From the NCBI RefSeq assembly GCF_036924595.1, contig NZ_JAZHRV010000001.1:1488001-1552000 (forward strand): 64,000 nt of DNA. The letters run 5' to 3'. Source of the DNA: Bradyrhizobium algeriense (lineage in GTDB: Bacteria > Pseudomonadota > Alphaproteobacteria > Rhizobiales > Xanthobacteraceae). The notes under the pieces were generated by a model. That model did no database searches. It saw only the letters and a list, made by a program, of their open reading frames with translations, and was not told where the DNA came from. The translations under genes and the position numbers were made by a program. This document shows, piece after piece, positions 16,472 through 26,387 of the stretch (position 1 is its first letter; each line of letters opens with the position of its first letter).

Positions 16472-18640
16472 ATGTGGGGCTGGGATAATCGTCCAGGCAG
16501 CGCCGCGAGCGGACGCCTAATTCAGCATGACGAAGCAACGTCGAACACGGCGAAGATAATTCCGCTTCGTCCGTGGTTTGATTCATCGCCTTCGCGCGTC
16601 GCAGATCCGGCCGAAGATCCGCCCGTCAAATTTGCCGACGAGAACAATGCCCCGGTCGAAGCCAAGATCGTCGAGTTGCCGTCGCTCAAGCCATCTCCGC
16701 GGGAAGGAGCCAGGACCGAAGCGAAGACGGAAGCTAAAACTGAAGCCAAGACGGAAGCCAAGAGCCCGCCGCCGGGATCCACCGTCGTGATCGAGCAAGC
16801 GGTTCCAGCCCCGCCGCTGCGCACCGGAGGCGACAAGGACGGTGGCGGCTCTTCAGGCGGCAACGGTGGTGGAGGCGGCGGCGGCGGTAACTCCCCGCCG
16901 CTGCACAAGCGTTCCAGCGACAATGAATTCAGGGACGTGCTCGGCAGCGGTCTGGCGAACGCCCGCCGCAACATGGTGACCGTCGGGATCTTCTCGGTTG
17001 TGGTCAATTTGCTGGTACTGGCTATACCGATCTACCTGTTCAACATGTCCGATCGCGTGCTGACCAGCCGCAGCACGGACACGCTGGTGATGCTGACCAT
17101 TATCGTGGTCATCGCGATCGGGGCGCACGTGCTGATGGACATGATGCGCCGCATCATCCTGATGCGGGTTGCGGTCGAGACCGAAGCCAAACTGGGCGGA
17201 CCGGTGCTCAGTGCCGCCGCCAAATCCGCGCAGAGTGGATCCAGCCGCGAATTCCAGACGCTTGCCGACCTGCAGCACCTCCGAGCCTTCATTACCGGTC
17301 CGGTATTGCTGACGATGTTCGATACGCCGGTCGCGCCGGTCTATTTCGCGGTCGTTTTCCTGATCCATCCCCATCTCGGATTCATCGTGCTGGGCTCGGG
17401 CGTCGCGCTGGTCGCGGTTGCGCTGCTGAACCAGCGCGTCACCGCGATCCCGTTCAACCAGGCGAACAATTACGGCGCCCGGGCAAACCTGCAGGCGGAA
17501 TCGATGGCCCGCAATGCCCAGGTCATCAATGCGATGGGCATGATTCCGGAAGGCGTTCAGGTATGGGGCCGCGAAACCGTGGAGTCCTTGAAGGCGCAAG
17601 TGATCGGACAGGATCTCAACATCCTGATGACGGGGATATCGAAGTTCCTGCGGCTGTGCACCCAGATCGCCATCCTGGGTTGGGGCGCTTGGCTGGCGCT
17701 GGACGCTCAGATCACCAGCGGCATGGTCATCGCCGCCTCGATCGTGGCGAGCCGCGCGCTGGCGCCGCTGGAGGGCACCATCGAAGGCTGGCGCAGCTTC
17801 GTGCAGGCGCGTTCGGCCTATGCCCGCATCAAGTCGCTGTTGCTGAACTCGCCGCTCAACCTGGAGCGGCTCCGCCTGCCGCGTCCGGCCGGCTATCTCA
17901 ATGTCGAGCGCATTCTCTACGTGCCGCCGCCGAACAAGAAGGTGATCCTGAACGGAATCAGCTTTCAATTGAAGCCCGGGGAATCGCTGGCCATTGTGGG
18001 AGATTCCGGCACCGGGAAAACCATGCTGGCCCGCATGCTGGTCGGATCCATCATCCCGACCGCCGGCAGCGTCAGGCTCGACATGATGGACCTGCGCAAC
18101 TGGGATCCGCGCCAGTTCGGCGAGAGCGTCGGCTACCTGCCGCAGGACGTGCAACTGTTCCCGGCATCCATCAAGGCCAACATCGGCCGCATGCGCGACG
18201 ACGCACGTGACGAGGACGTGTTCGACGCCGCCGAGACCGCCGACGTGCATGAGATGATTTCGAGTTTTGCCCAGGGCTACGAGACCATCGTCGGCATGGA
18301 CGGCAGCCCGCTGTCGGGCGGCCAGCGGCAGCGGATCGGGCTGGCGCGCGCGTTCTACGGCAACCCGCGCCTGATCGTGCTCGATGAGCCGAATTCGAAT
18401 CTGGACGCCAACGGCGAGCGGGCACTGGCCAAGGCGCTGGTGCGCGCCAAGGAAAAACAGATCACGGTGGTGACGATCACCCAGCGCGCGGCGCTGCTGA
18501 TGAGCGTCGACAAGATCATGATCCTGCATCAGGGCGCGGTGCAGGCTTTCGGCGGCCGCGACGAGATCATTCCGATGATCACCGGACGCAAGCCGAACAA
18601 TATCCCGACAGGGCCGGGTGATCCGCCTTCGTTGAATTGA
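16472..18640 (+). CDS. Type I secretion system permease/ATPase
   Basis: This is the inner-membrane ABC exporter that powers type I secretion, 722 residues long. A soluble, poorly conserved N-terminal extension of about 165 residues contains four EAKT repeats (near residues 83-99) and a Gly-rich run. The ABC membrane domain follows (helices from about residue 168, GIFSVVVNLLVLAIPIYLF). The nucleotide-binding domain has Walker A GDSGTGKT (about 510), the signature LSGGQRQRIGLARA (about 613) and Walker B LIVLDEPNSNLD. No C39 peptidase motif is seen at the N-terminus, which fits uncleaved cargo. The ATG was chosen for the GGAG nine bases upstream. The HlyD gene follows within 41 bases. Confidence 0.94.
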   Translation: MWGWDNRPGSAASGRLIQHDEATSNTAKIIPLRPWFDSSPSRVADPAEDPPVKFADENNAPVEAKIVELPSLKPSPREGARTEAKTEAKTEAKTEAKSPPPGSTVVIEQAVPAPPLRTGGDKDGGGSSGGNGGGGGGGGNSPPLHKRSSDNEFRDVLGSGLANARRNMVTVGIFSVVVNLLVLAIPIYLFNMSDRVLTSRSTDTLVMLTIIVVIAIGAHVLMDMMRRIILMRVAVETEAKLGGPVLSAAAKSAQSGSSREFQTLADLQHLRAFITGPVLLTMFDTPVAPVYFAVVFLIHPHLGFIVLGSGVALVAVALLNQRVTAIPFNQANNYGARANLQAESMARNAQVINAMGMIPEGVQVWGRETVESLKAQVIGQDLNILMTGISKFLRLCTQIAILGWGAWLALDAQITSGMVIAASIVASRALAPLEGTIEGWRSFVQARSAYARIKSLLLNSPLNLERLRLPRPAGYLNVERILYVPPPNKKVILNGISFQLKPGESLAIVGDSGTGKTMLARMLVGSIIPTAGSVRLDMMDLRNWDPRQFGESVGYLPQDVQLFPASIKANIGRMRDDARDEDVFDAAETADVHEMISSFAQGYETIVGMDGSPLSGGQRQRIGLARAFYGNPRLIVLDEPNSNLDANGERALAKALVRAKEKQITVVTITQRAALLMSVDKIMILHQGAVQAFGGRDEIIPMITGRKPNNIPTGPGDPPSLN

Positions 18641-18681
18641 TCGAAGGCGCCGGCCGGGTTTGACAGCAACGAGGTTACGCG

Positions 18682-20046
18682 ATGGCCAACAGGAAAATTG
18701 CGGTCCGCGCCGCGGAATCGGAAGGCACCTGGTACGATTCGCTGCCGCGATCGACCAGGCTGCCAACCGTTGCCGGTGCGCTGATCATGGCGGTGGTGCT
18801 GATGGGCTTTGGCGTCTGGGGCAACATGGCGCCGATCGCCGGCGCCGTGGTCGCCTCGGGCGTGTTCGTCGTTACCGGACAGAACAAGATCGTCCAGCAT
18901 CTCGAGGGCGGAATGATCCGCGAAATCTACGTTCGCGAAGGCGACACGGTGGAAGCCGGACAAATGCTGCTCGAGCTCGACGACACCGCGGCGCGCGCGG
19001 AGCTGCAGCGGCTGTTCCTGCGGCGCATCCGCCTGACGGCCATCGATGCGAGGCTGCAGGCCGAGATGAAGGAGGAAAAAGAAATCACCTTGCCGCCCGA
19101 GATCGTCCAATGGCTGCCCAGCTCGCCCGAGGCGAGGGAAATCGTCGACAGCCAGCAAATGACATTCACGGCGCGCCGCAACAACCTCAACAGCGACGTC
19201 AAGAGCATCCAGGAGAGCATCAACGCGCTGGAGGAGCGAATCCGGGGATCCCGGGTGCAGCTCGACGCCGCCCATCGGCAGATCGTTCTGCTCGATGAGG
19301 AAATCGTGACCAAGGACAAGCTGGTGCAGGCCGGGCTGGTGCGCAAACCGGAACTGATGGTGCTGCAGCGGCAGAAGGCCAATCTGGAAGGCGAGGTCGG
19401 CCGCATCATGGGCGACATCGGCGATGCCAAGGAACGCATCGCCCGCGCGGTCGAGCAGATCAATGGCGTGCGCAAGACCGCGATCAAGACCGCGGTCGAA
19501 CAGATGCACGAGATCCGCGGCGAACTGGCCGACGTCCGCGAGCGGATGCTGAGCGCCAAGGGCATCCTCGATCGGGTCCGCGTCACGGCGCCAGTGAGCG
19601 GCGTGGTGGTGAAGCTGCGCTATCATACGCGGGGCGGGGTGGTCGAGGCCGGCAAGAACATCATGGAGTTGCTGCCGCTGAAGGACGAGCTGATCATCGA
19701 GGCGCGGTTGCGGCCGCAGGACATCGACAGCGTGAAGCACGGACAGATAGCGATGGTGCGGCTGACGGCGCTGAATCAGCGCATTACGCCGATGGTTTCC
19801 GGCGACGTCATCTATCTCTCGGCCGATACGCTGGCGGACGAAAAGAAGTCCCAGCAGGTGGGACCGACCGACATCTATATCGTGCGCGTCAAGCTCAACA
19901 GCGAGGAGAGCAGGAATGTGCCGAACTTCAGCCCGACGCCCGGCATGCCGGCCGAGGTCTACATCAAAACGTCGGAGCGGACGTTCTTCCAGTACATCGT
20001 CAGGCCGATCCACGACAGCATGATGCGCGCATTCCGAGAGCGCTAG
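18682..20046 (+). CDS. HlyD-family type I secretion periplasmic adaptor
   Basis: This 454-residue membrane-fusion protein links the ABC exporter to an outer-membrane TolC-type channel. A single membrane anchor lies at about residues 30-58 ([17 protein letters not shown]). A lipoyl half motif follows ([20 protein letters not shown]). A long coiled-coil region runs over about residues 95-295, then the second lipoyl half ([19 protein letters not shown]). The C-terminal HlyD beta domain includes [15 protein letters not shown]. No outer-membrane channel gene is present in this locus, so a TolC encoded elsewhere must be used. Confidence 0.94.
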   Translation: MANRKIAVRAAESEGTWYDSLPRSTRLPTVAGALIMAVVLMGFGVWGNMAPIAGAVVASGVFVVTGQNKIVQHLEGGMIREIYVREGDTVEAGQMLLELDDTAARAELQRLFLRRIRLTAIDARLQAEMKEEKEITLPPEIVQWLPSSPEAREIVDSQQMTFTARRNNLNSDVKSIQESINALEERIRGSRVQLDAAHRQIVLLDEEIVTKDKLVQAGLVRKPELMVLQRQKANLEGEVGRIMGDIGDAKERIARAVEQINGVRKTAIKTAVEQMHEIRGELADVRERMLSAKGILDRVRVTAPVSGVVVKLRYHTRGGVVEAGKNIMELLPLKDELIIEARLRPQDIDSVKHGQIAMVRLTALNQRITPMVSGDVIYLSADTLADEKKSQQVGPTDIYIVRVKLNSEESRNVPNFSPTPGMPAEVYIKTSERTFFQYIVRPIHDSMMRAFRER

Positions 20047-20082
20047 ACGATCAATGAGCAGTTAACACGCAGCTTTGGAAAG

Positions 20083-21654
20083 GTGTCCGCCGTGCATATC
20101 GACATCATCGAAACCCTGCCGTCCCTGGCCAAGCTCGAGGACAACTGGAACGGCGTCTACGACGCGGACGACGAAGCGCAGATATTCCTGTCGTGGCAAT
20201 GGCTCAACGGCTGGCTGTCCCACCTCCAGCGGCCGTGGTTCATCCTGGCGGCAAAAGCCGGCGAGTCCGCCGATCTGCCTTATGTTGCGTTCCTTCCCTT
20301 GCGGCTGCAGAACAGGATCGAGAAATCAGACGTCGTCAGCGACCTGAGGATGGCCGGCAATTTCGCAGCCGACTACTCTGGCATCATTTGCAGGCCCGAG
20401 GCGGAGAACAAGGTCATTCCAGCCTTTGCCCGCTGCATCAGGCAGATGAATTGGGCGCGGCTCAATCTTGAAAATGTGCGGATGTCGGAGCGGCGCTCGC
20501 GGTTGCTTCTGGCCTGCTTTCCGAAAGCCAATTTCAACTATACGGAGGTCGGCAGGGTCAACAAGGTCGACGGTATCGATAACAGTCTCTGCCCGTATCT
20601 CACGCTACCCAAGGACTGGAATAGCTATCTGGAATCGCTGAGCGCCAATACCAGGCAGAAAATCCGGCGCCTCCTCAAGCAGGTCGATATGCCCGGCGAA
20701 TATCGAATAACCGTTTCGACGCCCGAGACGTTCGCGCAGGACCTCAAGACCTTGCTGGGCTTCTGGGAGACGAAATGGCGTCCTCGCAAGGGTGACAGGA
20801 TCGAAAGCCTGGTCGCCTCGAACGGCGCCATGCTGACGCGCAGCTTTCAATCCGGCATGCTGTACCTGCCGACTTTCTGGCATCGCGACCGGCCCGTCGC
20901 GGCGCTGGCCACGCTGGTGGATCCGCGCAAGCGGGCGTTTTTGTTCTACATGACCGGACGTGACGAGACGTTCGACGGGCCGCCGTCAGGAGTGATCCTG
21001 CACGCCTTCAGCATTCGCCACGCGATCGCGAACGGCTTTTCCGAATACGACTTCCTGCGCGGAAACGAGCCGTACAAATATTCGTTCGGCTGCGCGGAGC
21101 GCAAGATCCGCTGCACCGTTCTGGAGACCAGGAACGGCAGGAATCTAGGCGGCGGGATCGACACCCGCAGCATTCCCGAGGTCCTGCAACTGGCGACCGA
21201 ACTGCACCGGAAGGGAAAGTCGACTGACGCGGAAATCGGCTACCGGCGGATCCTGGAGGTTCAGCCGAAGCACGCCGATGCGTTGCACCGGCTCGGCCAA
21301 TTGCTGGCGGCGAAGGGTGACTTTGCCGCGGCCAAACGGCAGTTCCGGATTCTCACGACGGTTCGGCCCGACGCCGCCAAGGCGTGGCAATGTCTGGGCC
21401 AGGTTTGCGAAAGCCTCGGTCAACACGAGGAAGCATTGCGCCAGCACCTCGAATTCATGCGGCTGCAACCGGATCAGCCGGATGGTTTCGTCGCGGTTGC
21501 CAGGTGCATGGCCAAGCTCGGGCGGATGGCGGAGATCAACGCCGCGGTGCTGGCCGCGATCGAACCGGCGAGCGCCCCGTCGGTCCGGAAGTGGCGCGAT
21601 TGGCGGCCCACGCCGGACCGGCAGACCGCCAGCGAACACTCGGTCTCGGCGTGA
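20083..21654 (+). CDS. GNAT acyltransferase-TPR fusion protein in the secretion locus
   Basis: This 523-residue protein has two parts. Residues about 1-340 match the GNAT-like fold shared with FemAB/CelD-type proteins (Acetyltransf_6). Examples are YLESLSANTRQKIRRLLKQ, LLGFWETKWRPRKGD and FYMTGRDETFDG, with the closing FSEYDFLRGNEPYKYSFGC. Residues about 365-500 hold three to four TPR-type helical pairs (RILEVQPKHADALHRLGQLL). The start is a GTG, with a second in-frame GTG three codons later. It follows the HlyD gene by 36 bases in the same direction. A role in modifying or handling the secreted cargo is suggested by position only. Confidence 0.85.
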   Translation: MSAVHIDIIETLPSLAKLEDNWNGVYDADDEAQIFLSWQWLNGWLSHLQRPWFILAAKAGESADLPYVAFLPLRLQNRIEKSDVVSDLRMAGNFAADYSGIICRPEAENKVIPAFARCIRQMNWARLNLENVRMSERRSRLLLACFPKANFNYTEVGRVNKVDGIDNSLCPYLTLPKDWNSYLESLSANTRQKIRRLLKQVDMPGEYRITVSTPETFAQDLKTLLGFWETKWRPRKGDRIESLVASNGAMLTRSFQSGMLYLPTFWHRDRPVAALATLVDPRKRAFLFYMTGRDETFDGPPSGVILHAFSIRHAIANGFSEYDFLRGNEPYKYSFGCAERKIRCTVLETRNGRNLGGGIDTRSIPEVLQLATELHRKGKSTDAEIGYRRILEVQPKHADALHRLGQLLAAKGDFAAAKRQFRILTTVRPDAAKAWQCLGQVCESLGQHEEALRQHLEFMRLQPDQPDGFVAVARCMAKLGRMAEINAAVLAAIEPASAPSVRKWRDWRPTPDRQTASEHSVSA

Positions 21655-21707
21655 CGCGGGTTTGCCGGCACGGCCCTGCTGGCCATGGCGGGGAAGGAGC
21701 GGGCACG

Positions 21708-21977
21708 ATGGTCACGATGAACGGAAACGACAGGCATTGGTGTTCTGGAGGTGCGCCCGGCAAGGACACCATTGCGCCCGAAATCCCTGGCGGACTGCCT
21801 CATGCGGTGGCTTGTGACGGCTCGCAGCCGGGGTTCGATGGCCGGATGCCTGTGCTGCCCGCGTGGGCGGCAGCTGTGATTGCCTCCGACCCGCCGGCGT
21901 TGGTCAATCGCATGGTGCGTCGGTGGATTTCCCGCCAGGCCTTCGACGCAGAACGCTTTTCATCGCCGGGTGAATAG
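21708..21977 (+). CDS. Possible small hypothetical protein
   Basis: This is an 89-residue frame starting MVTMNGNDRHWCSGGAPG, with AAGGAG nine bases upstream of the ATG. Its stop codon is directly followed by the ATG of the next small gene, suggesting translational coupling. No family is recognised. The amino-acid mix (WISRQAFDAERFSSPGE at the end) is protein-like, but the case rests mainly on spacing. Confidence 0.4.
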   Translation: MVTMNGNDRHWCSGGAPGKDTIAPEIPGGLPHAVACDGSQPGFDGRMPVLPAWAAAVIASDPPALVNRMVRRWISRQAFDAERFSSPGE

Positions 21978-22244
21978 ATGAGTCCCGCAATGGCTCTCGG
22001 TTCGTCGCGATCGCCTGCAGAACCGCCCGGGCTGTCTCCACGGACCCGCATCAGGATGACCGCACTCGGCGCGGCGCGATGCCCAAATCTCGCCGGCAGG
22101 GAAGGGGTCGTCATCGGCATGGGCCGCTATCGCAGCACGGTCCGCGTGATGTTCGACGGCTTCAGGTCGGCAACCTCGTTGCACAGCACCTACATCGAGC
22201 CGGTGGCCGGGGAAGACGGCCCGTCCGGCCAGGATCGCCGCTAG
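21978..22244 (+). CDS. Small hypothetical protein with a compact conserved-looking core
   Basis: This 88-residue protein has a poorly structured Pro/Ser-rich N-terminus. It is followed by a compact core, TALGAARCPNLAGREGVVIG, then GRYRSTVRVMFDG and TSLHSTYIEP. The core has the look of a small beta-barrel (alternating hydrophobics and conserved Gly), of SH3-like or KOW-like size. A shorter product could start at the internal ATG of MTALG. It is adjacent to the preceding small frame with no gap. The function is unknown. Confidence 0.6.
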   Translation: MSPAMALGSSRSPAEPPGLSPRTRIRMTALGAARCPNLAGREGVVIGMGRYRSTVRVMFDGFRSATSLHSTYIEPVAGEDGPSGQDRR

Positions 22245-22358
22245 ACTGGATTTCCCGAGCAATTGCGGAGCGCAAAACCGTTCCGGGTGCAGGAACGGTC
22301 TTGCCTGCCAAACGTTTGCTCACAGCGGGCCTGCGCGCGTGGTCCCGCGCCCATTGTT

Positions 22359-24476
22359 TTGCCGAGGTGCCGCCTGCTGCAAAGCTCATCCATCCTCATC
22401 CCGGGCGACACCGTCTGGAGAAGGTGCAAGGCAGGGCGGCTGGCAATCCTCAATGACGCAGCCGCATATTTCGCCGCTTTGCGGGAAGCGCTGCTGCTCG
22501 CGACGAGCCAAGTCTACATCATCGGCTGGGACATCCACAGCCTGACCCGGTTCGTCGGGCCTTCCGGGCAGGCCGATGATGGTTATCCGGAAGAGCTCGG
22601 CGCGTTTCTGAAAGCGCTCCTGAAGGCGAAGCCCGAGCTGCGGATCAACATCCTGAGCTGGAATTTCCCGGCCCTCTACGCGGCGGAGCGGGAGTGGAAT
22701 TCAGCCGCCAAATTCACCTCGGAAACAGCGGACCGGCTTTGTTTCTGCTTCGACTCCAGCCTTCCTCTGGGGTCGTCGCAGCACCAGAAGATCGTCGTCA
22801 TTGACGGCGCGCTTGCGTTCGTCGGCGGTCTCGACCTCACGATAAGGCGCTGGGACACGAGCGCGCACGAAGCCCATCATCCGCTCCGCACCGATCCCGA
22901 CGGCAAGCCCTATCCGCCGTTTCACGACGTGCAATGCATGGTGGATGGGAAAGCCGCGGTCAGCCTGACGGAGTTGGCGGAGAACAGGTGGCGCGCCGCC
23001 GGCTGCACGGTCGAAACAACCGTATCCGTCAAGGGCGAGCGCTGGCCGGCCTCGGTGCCGGTGCAATGCCGGGGAATGACGGTGGGCATCGCGCGGACCG
23101 AGATCGCCACCGCGAGTGAAGCCGGCGTGAACGAGGTCGCGCTTCTGTTCAAGGCGTCCATCAATGCGGCCGATCGCTTCATCTATATCGAGAACCAGTT
23201 CACCAGCGCCACCGACATCGCGCGCCTCTTGACGCAGCGGATGCTGGATGTGCCACAGCTTCGCGTTCTGATCGTCACGCCGAAGATGCATTCGTCCTGG
23301 TTCGAATCGCAGGCCATGCAGAGCGGCCGCGGCGGATTCATCGCCCAGTTCGTAGCAGCAGGCGTCATGGACCGGATTCGCTTTCTCTATCCATCGACAA
23401 GGGATGCGGACCAGGCTGCCGTCGTCATGGTGCACAGCAAGGTGATGATCGTCGACGACCGCATCCTGCGCGTGGGTTCGGCCAACCTCAACAATCGCTC
23501 GATGGGCGCTGACACTGAGTGCGATCTCGCCTTCGAGGCGACGTGCGGTGCGCATCGGGAGTATATCGCCCGGCTTCGCCGCAGCCTGATCGGGCATTTC
23601 TGCGGCGTCGAAGAACGGGAGATCGAAAGCAACGAAGCCGATCTGTTTGGATTCCTCGACCGCCTGGCGGAGCGCGGCGGCACAAAATCGTTGCAGCCGA
23701 TCGACCCGGCCGCGACGGCCGGCAGCATGGCAACTATGGTGCAGCCCGTCGCCGATCCCCGAGAACCGCTTCACCTCGATCGCGCCGCCAATCGCATGTG
23801 GACAGCAAGAACCATTTTGGCCGTGTCGGGGTTGGCCGCGGCGCTCGCCGGCCTGGCGCTAGCCTGGCAGTACACGTCGTTACGCGATTTCGCTGACGTC
23901 GGCTTCGTCTCCTCGGTCATTTCGCAATCCGCGCGGACGCAATTCGCGCCGCTGTTGGCGATTGCCGCTTTCGTCGTCGGCGGGCTGGTGGTGTTTCCGG
24001 TGCTGGTGTTGATCGCGGCGACGTCGGCGGCGCTGGGGCCGTGGATGGGTTTCTTCAGCGCCGGCGCCGGCGTGCTGCTCAGCGCACTCACGCTGTTTTC
24101 GATCGGCCGCGTGCTGGGCCAGGCGCGGCTGCAGCGCCTGCTCGGGCGCCGGGCGGCCCGGGTTCAGAGCCGCATTATCGGCAAGGGGGTCGTCGCGGTC
24201 GCGATGATCCGGATGGTGCCGATCGCCCCGTTCTCGATCGTGAACCTGGTGGCGGGCGCCAGCAAGCTCAGCCTGCGCGATTTTCTGCTCGGCACCGTGC
24301 TCGGCATGGCGCCGGGGATCGCGGTCATGGCCGCGCTCGGCGCGCAGATCGCGGATCTGGCCAGGAACGCCTCGTGGACGAACGCGGTGCTGCTGGCGCT
24401 GGCGATCCTCGCCTGGATCGCGCTGTGCCTTGGCGTGCAGTTTTTGGTGACGTGGATGGCGGGACGACGAACGTGA
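22359..24476 (+). CDS. Phospholipase D-like protein fused to a VTT/DedA membrane domain
   Basis: The N-terminal two thirds is a PLD-superfamily phosphodiesterase, acting on phospholipids or synthesising cardiolipin-like lipids. It has two HKD motifs: HQKIVVIDGALAFVGGLD and HSKVMIVDDRILRVGSANLNNRS. The C-terminal part (about the last 230 residues) carries several membrane helices of the VTT (SNARE-associated/DedA) domain, with FSAGAGVLLSALTLFSIG and RMVPIAPFSIVNLVAGAS. Family similarity begins at ILIPGDTVWRR. The start is therefore uncertain: TTG at 22359, GTG at 22287 and TTG at 22263 are all possible and none has a good ribosome site. The next gene overlaps its stop. Confidence 0.85.
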   Translation: MPRCRLLQSSSILIPGDTVWRRCKAGRLAILNDAAAYFAALREALLLATSQVYIIGWDIHSLTRFVGPSGQADDGYPEELGAFLKALLKAKPELRINILSWNFPALYAAEREWNSAAKFTSETADRLCFCFDSSLPLGSSQHQKIVVIDGALAFVGGLDLTIRRWDTSAHEAHHPLRTDPDGKPYPPFHDVQCMVDGKAAVSLTELAENRWRAAGCTVETTVSVKGERWPASVPVQCRGMTVGIARTEIATASEAGVNEVALLFKASINAADRFIYIENQFTSATDIARLLTQRMLDVPQLRVLIVTPKMHSSWFESQAMQSGRGGFIAQFVAAGVMDRIRFLYPSTRDADQAAVVMVHSKVMIVDDRILRVGSANLNNRSMGADTECDLAFEATCGAHREYIARLRRSLIGHFCGVEEREIESNEADLFGFLDRLAERGGTKSLQPIDPAATAGSMATMVQPVADPREPLHLDRAANRMWTARTILAVSGLAAALAGLALAWQYTSLRDFADVGFVSSVISQSARTQFAPLLAIAAFVVGGLVVFPVLVLIAATSAALGPWMGFFSAGAGVLLSALTLFSIGRVLGQARLQRLLGRRAARVQSRIIGKGVVAVAMIRMVPIAPFSIVNLVAGASKLSLRDFLLGTVLGMAPGIAVMAALGAQIADLARNASWTNAVLLALAILAWIALCLGVQFLVTWMAGRRT

Positions 24477-25156
24477 CGGCTACGATACGCATCATGACGT
24501 GGAATGTTCACGGCATCTTCCACCTCAATCCGGGTTTCGATCTGGACGGCGTGTGCTCCATCATCCGTCACTGGTCGCCTGATGTCGTGGCGCTGCAGGA
24601 GGTCGATTCGCGCGGACGAACCGATGACCCCTTTGCCCTGCTGGCCAAGGCCGTCGGCGACCACAGCGTCGATGCGCGATCGATCGTCACCGAGGACGGC
24701 GACTACGGACAGGTGCTGTTGAGCCGCTGGCCCTTCGCCGAGCCGCCGAAAATTTCCGACGTCTCGTATCTGGAACGGGAGCCCCGCAGGGCCATTGCCG
24801 CACGCATCCTGTCTGATCATGGCGAGGTAACGGTCATTGCCACGCATCTCGGCCTGAGCATCCATGAAAGGCACGCCCAGGCCCATGCCCTGGCGGACCT
24901 GGTGCAGCCGACGCGGACGCTCGTGCTCGGCGATTTCAATGACTGGTTCTGGGTGAAGTCGGTGAGGGGCGTGCTGGCGCGGATTTGCCCGGTGCGAACG
25001 CGCTTGCGGACGTTTCCCTCCCGGTTGCCGATGATGCGGCTGGACCGGATCTATGCCTCGCGCGATCTGGCGATCCGCTCGGCCTGGACCGATCGCAAGG
25101 CCCGCGCCTATTCGGACCATCTTCCCGTGATCGCGGACGTTGCATTTCCGCAGTAG
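24473..25156 (+). CDS. Endonuclease/exonuclease/phosphatase (EEP) family protein
   Basis: This 227-residue EEP-fold metal-dependent phosphodiesterase is probably a lipid- or nucleic-acid-directed hydrolase. It shows the family motifs in order: MTWNVHG, ALQEVDSRG, IATHLGLS, GDFNDW, and the C-terminal LDRIYAS with SDHLPVIADV. The GTG start overlaps the stop of the PLD-VTT gene (GTGA), so the two are translationally coupled. That pairing favours a role in membrane-lipid turnover over DNA repair. Confidence 0.88.
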   Translation: MTATIRIMTWNVHGIFHLNPGFDLDGVCSIIRHWSPDVVALQEVDSRGRTDDPFALLAKAVGDHSVDARSIVTEDGDYGQVLLSRWPFAEPPKISDVSYLEREPRRAIAARILSDHGEVTVIATHLGLSIHERHAQAHALADLVQPTRTLVLGDFNDWFWVKSVRGVLARICPVRTRLRTFPSRLPMMRLDRIYASRDLAIRSAWTDRKARAYSDHLPVIADVAFPQ

Positions 25157-25181
25157 AGGGGCTTGCGTCAGGTAGGCTCGG

Positions 25182-25373
25182 TCACGCGGGCTTGGCCGGA
25201 TGCTGCGTTCTGGGGTGGCGCTCATGCAGCAGACAGGCGAGGCCATGGCGCAGGTCCTCCCGCTCGCGCATCGCGGTCTCGAACAACGCTTCCTGAATGT
25301 CGCGCGGCATATCGCCCCAGACCGTCATCGCCGCCTCGCCCAGCAGCAAGGCAAAAATTTGTTGTTCGGTCAT
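25182..25373 (-). CDS. Small hypothetical protein
   Basis: This 63-residue protein starts MTEQQIFALLLGEAAMTVWG and continues MPRDIQEALFETAMREREDL, two amphipathic helices followed by a basic His/Arg tail. It has no signal peptide. The composition is typical of small conserved hypothetical proteins. It is convergent with the EEP gene (25 bases apart) and 84 bases upstream, on the minus strand, of the aldolase-family gene's stop. Confidence 0.6.
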   Translation of the reverse strand: MTEQQIFALLLGEAAMTVWGDMPRDIQEALFETAMREREDLRHGLACLLHERHPRTQHPAKPA

Positions 25374-25457
25374 GTCGCTCCTCCCCGATTTTTACGTTTG
25401 ATCGAAGTGAAGGTTCCGTTCCCGCGAGCTTTTGCGTTGGCCGTCATGAAGGCGATA

Positions 25458-26387
25458 TCACTGTCCCCAGCGCAACACGACGGGATCGAGCTGGCGGGCG
25501 ATTTCAATGAGACCCGCGCGCGCCGCCGGATGAACCCGTTGCAGGGGATGACGAACCGCGTCCGAGCCGATCACGCCGCCTTCCTGCATCAGGATCTTGG
25601 CGGCCTGCAAGCCGCATTGGCGGTTTTCGTAATTGATCAGCGGCAGCCATCGCCCATAGGCCGCCATCGCTTCTTCCCGGCGCCCCGCAAGATACGGATC
25701 GACGATTTGCCTGATGCCGTCAGGGTATCCGCCACCCGTCATGGCGCCGGTCGCGCCGGCATCGAGATCGGCCATCAGCGTGATGGCTTCCTCGCCGTCC
25801 CAGGGCCCTTCGATGCTGTCGCCGCCGGCCGCGATGAGATCGCGAAGCTTCGCCGCCGCCATCGGCACCTCGATCTTGAAATAGCGGATGTTCGGAATTT
25901 CCCGCGCCATGCGGGCCAGCAGGTCGACCGAAAGCGGCGTCCCGGCGACGGGCGCATCCTGGATCATGATGGGGATGTCGATGGCGTCAGACACGGTGCG
26001 ATAGAAGTCGAAAATTCCCTTTTCCGGCACGCGGAAAGTAGCGCCGTGATAGGGCGGCATGATCATCACCATCGCCGCGCCCGCGTCCTGGGCTTGGCGG
26101 CTGCGCTCGGCGCAGATGCGCGAGCCGAAATGCGTCGTCGTCACGATCACGGGAACGCGGCCGGCGACATGCTCGAGCACCGCGTGCATCACCTGTTCGC
26201 GCTCGGCATCGGTCAGGACGAACTGCTCGGAGAAGTTGGCCAGAATGCACAGGCCATTGGAGCCGGCGTCGATCATGAAATCGATACAGCGGCGTTGCCC
26301 CGCGAGATCGAGCTCCCCACGGTCGTCGAAGATGGTCGGAGCAACGGGGAAAACACCGCGATAGGGCCGTTGTGCAGTCAGGGTCAT
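25458..26387 (-). CDS. Dihydrodipicolinate synthase/N-acetylneuraminate lyase family protein
   Basis: This 309-residue TIM-barrel aldolase-type enzyme uses a Schiff-base Lys, here in IRYFKIEVPM. The overall length and fold signatures match the DapA/NanA superfamily. Two hallmark DapA motifs are altered: the GTTGE loop reads ANFSEQ, and the catalytic-Tyr segment YNVP reads IQDAP. True dihydrodipicolinate synthase activity is therefore unlikely, and another 2-oxoacid aldolase or dehydratase reaction is more plausible. It is divergent from a CaiB-type CoA transferase, sharing an upstream region of about 110 bases. Confidence 0.85.
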   Translation of the reverse strand: MTLTAQRPYRGVFPVAPTIFDDRGELDLAGQRRCIDFMIDAGSNGLCILANFSEQFVLTDAEREQVMHAVLEHVAGRVPVIVTTTHFGSRICAERSRQAQDAGAAMVMIMPPYHGATFRVPEKGIFDFYRTVSDAIDIPIMIQDAPVAGTPLSVDLLARMAREIPNIRYFKIEVPMAAAKLRDLIAAGGDSIEGPWDGEEAITLMADLDAGATGAMTGGGYPDGIRQIVDPYLAGRREEAMAAYGRWLPLINYENRQCGLQAAKILMQEGGVIGSDAVRHPLQRVHPAARAGLIEIARQLDPVVLRWGQ

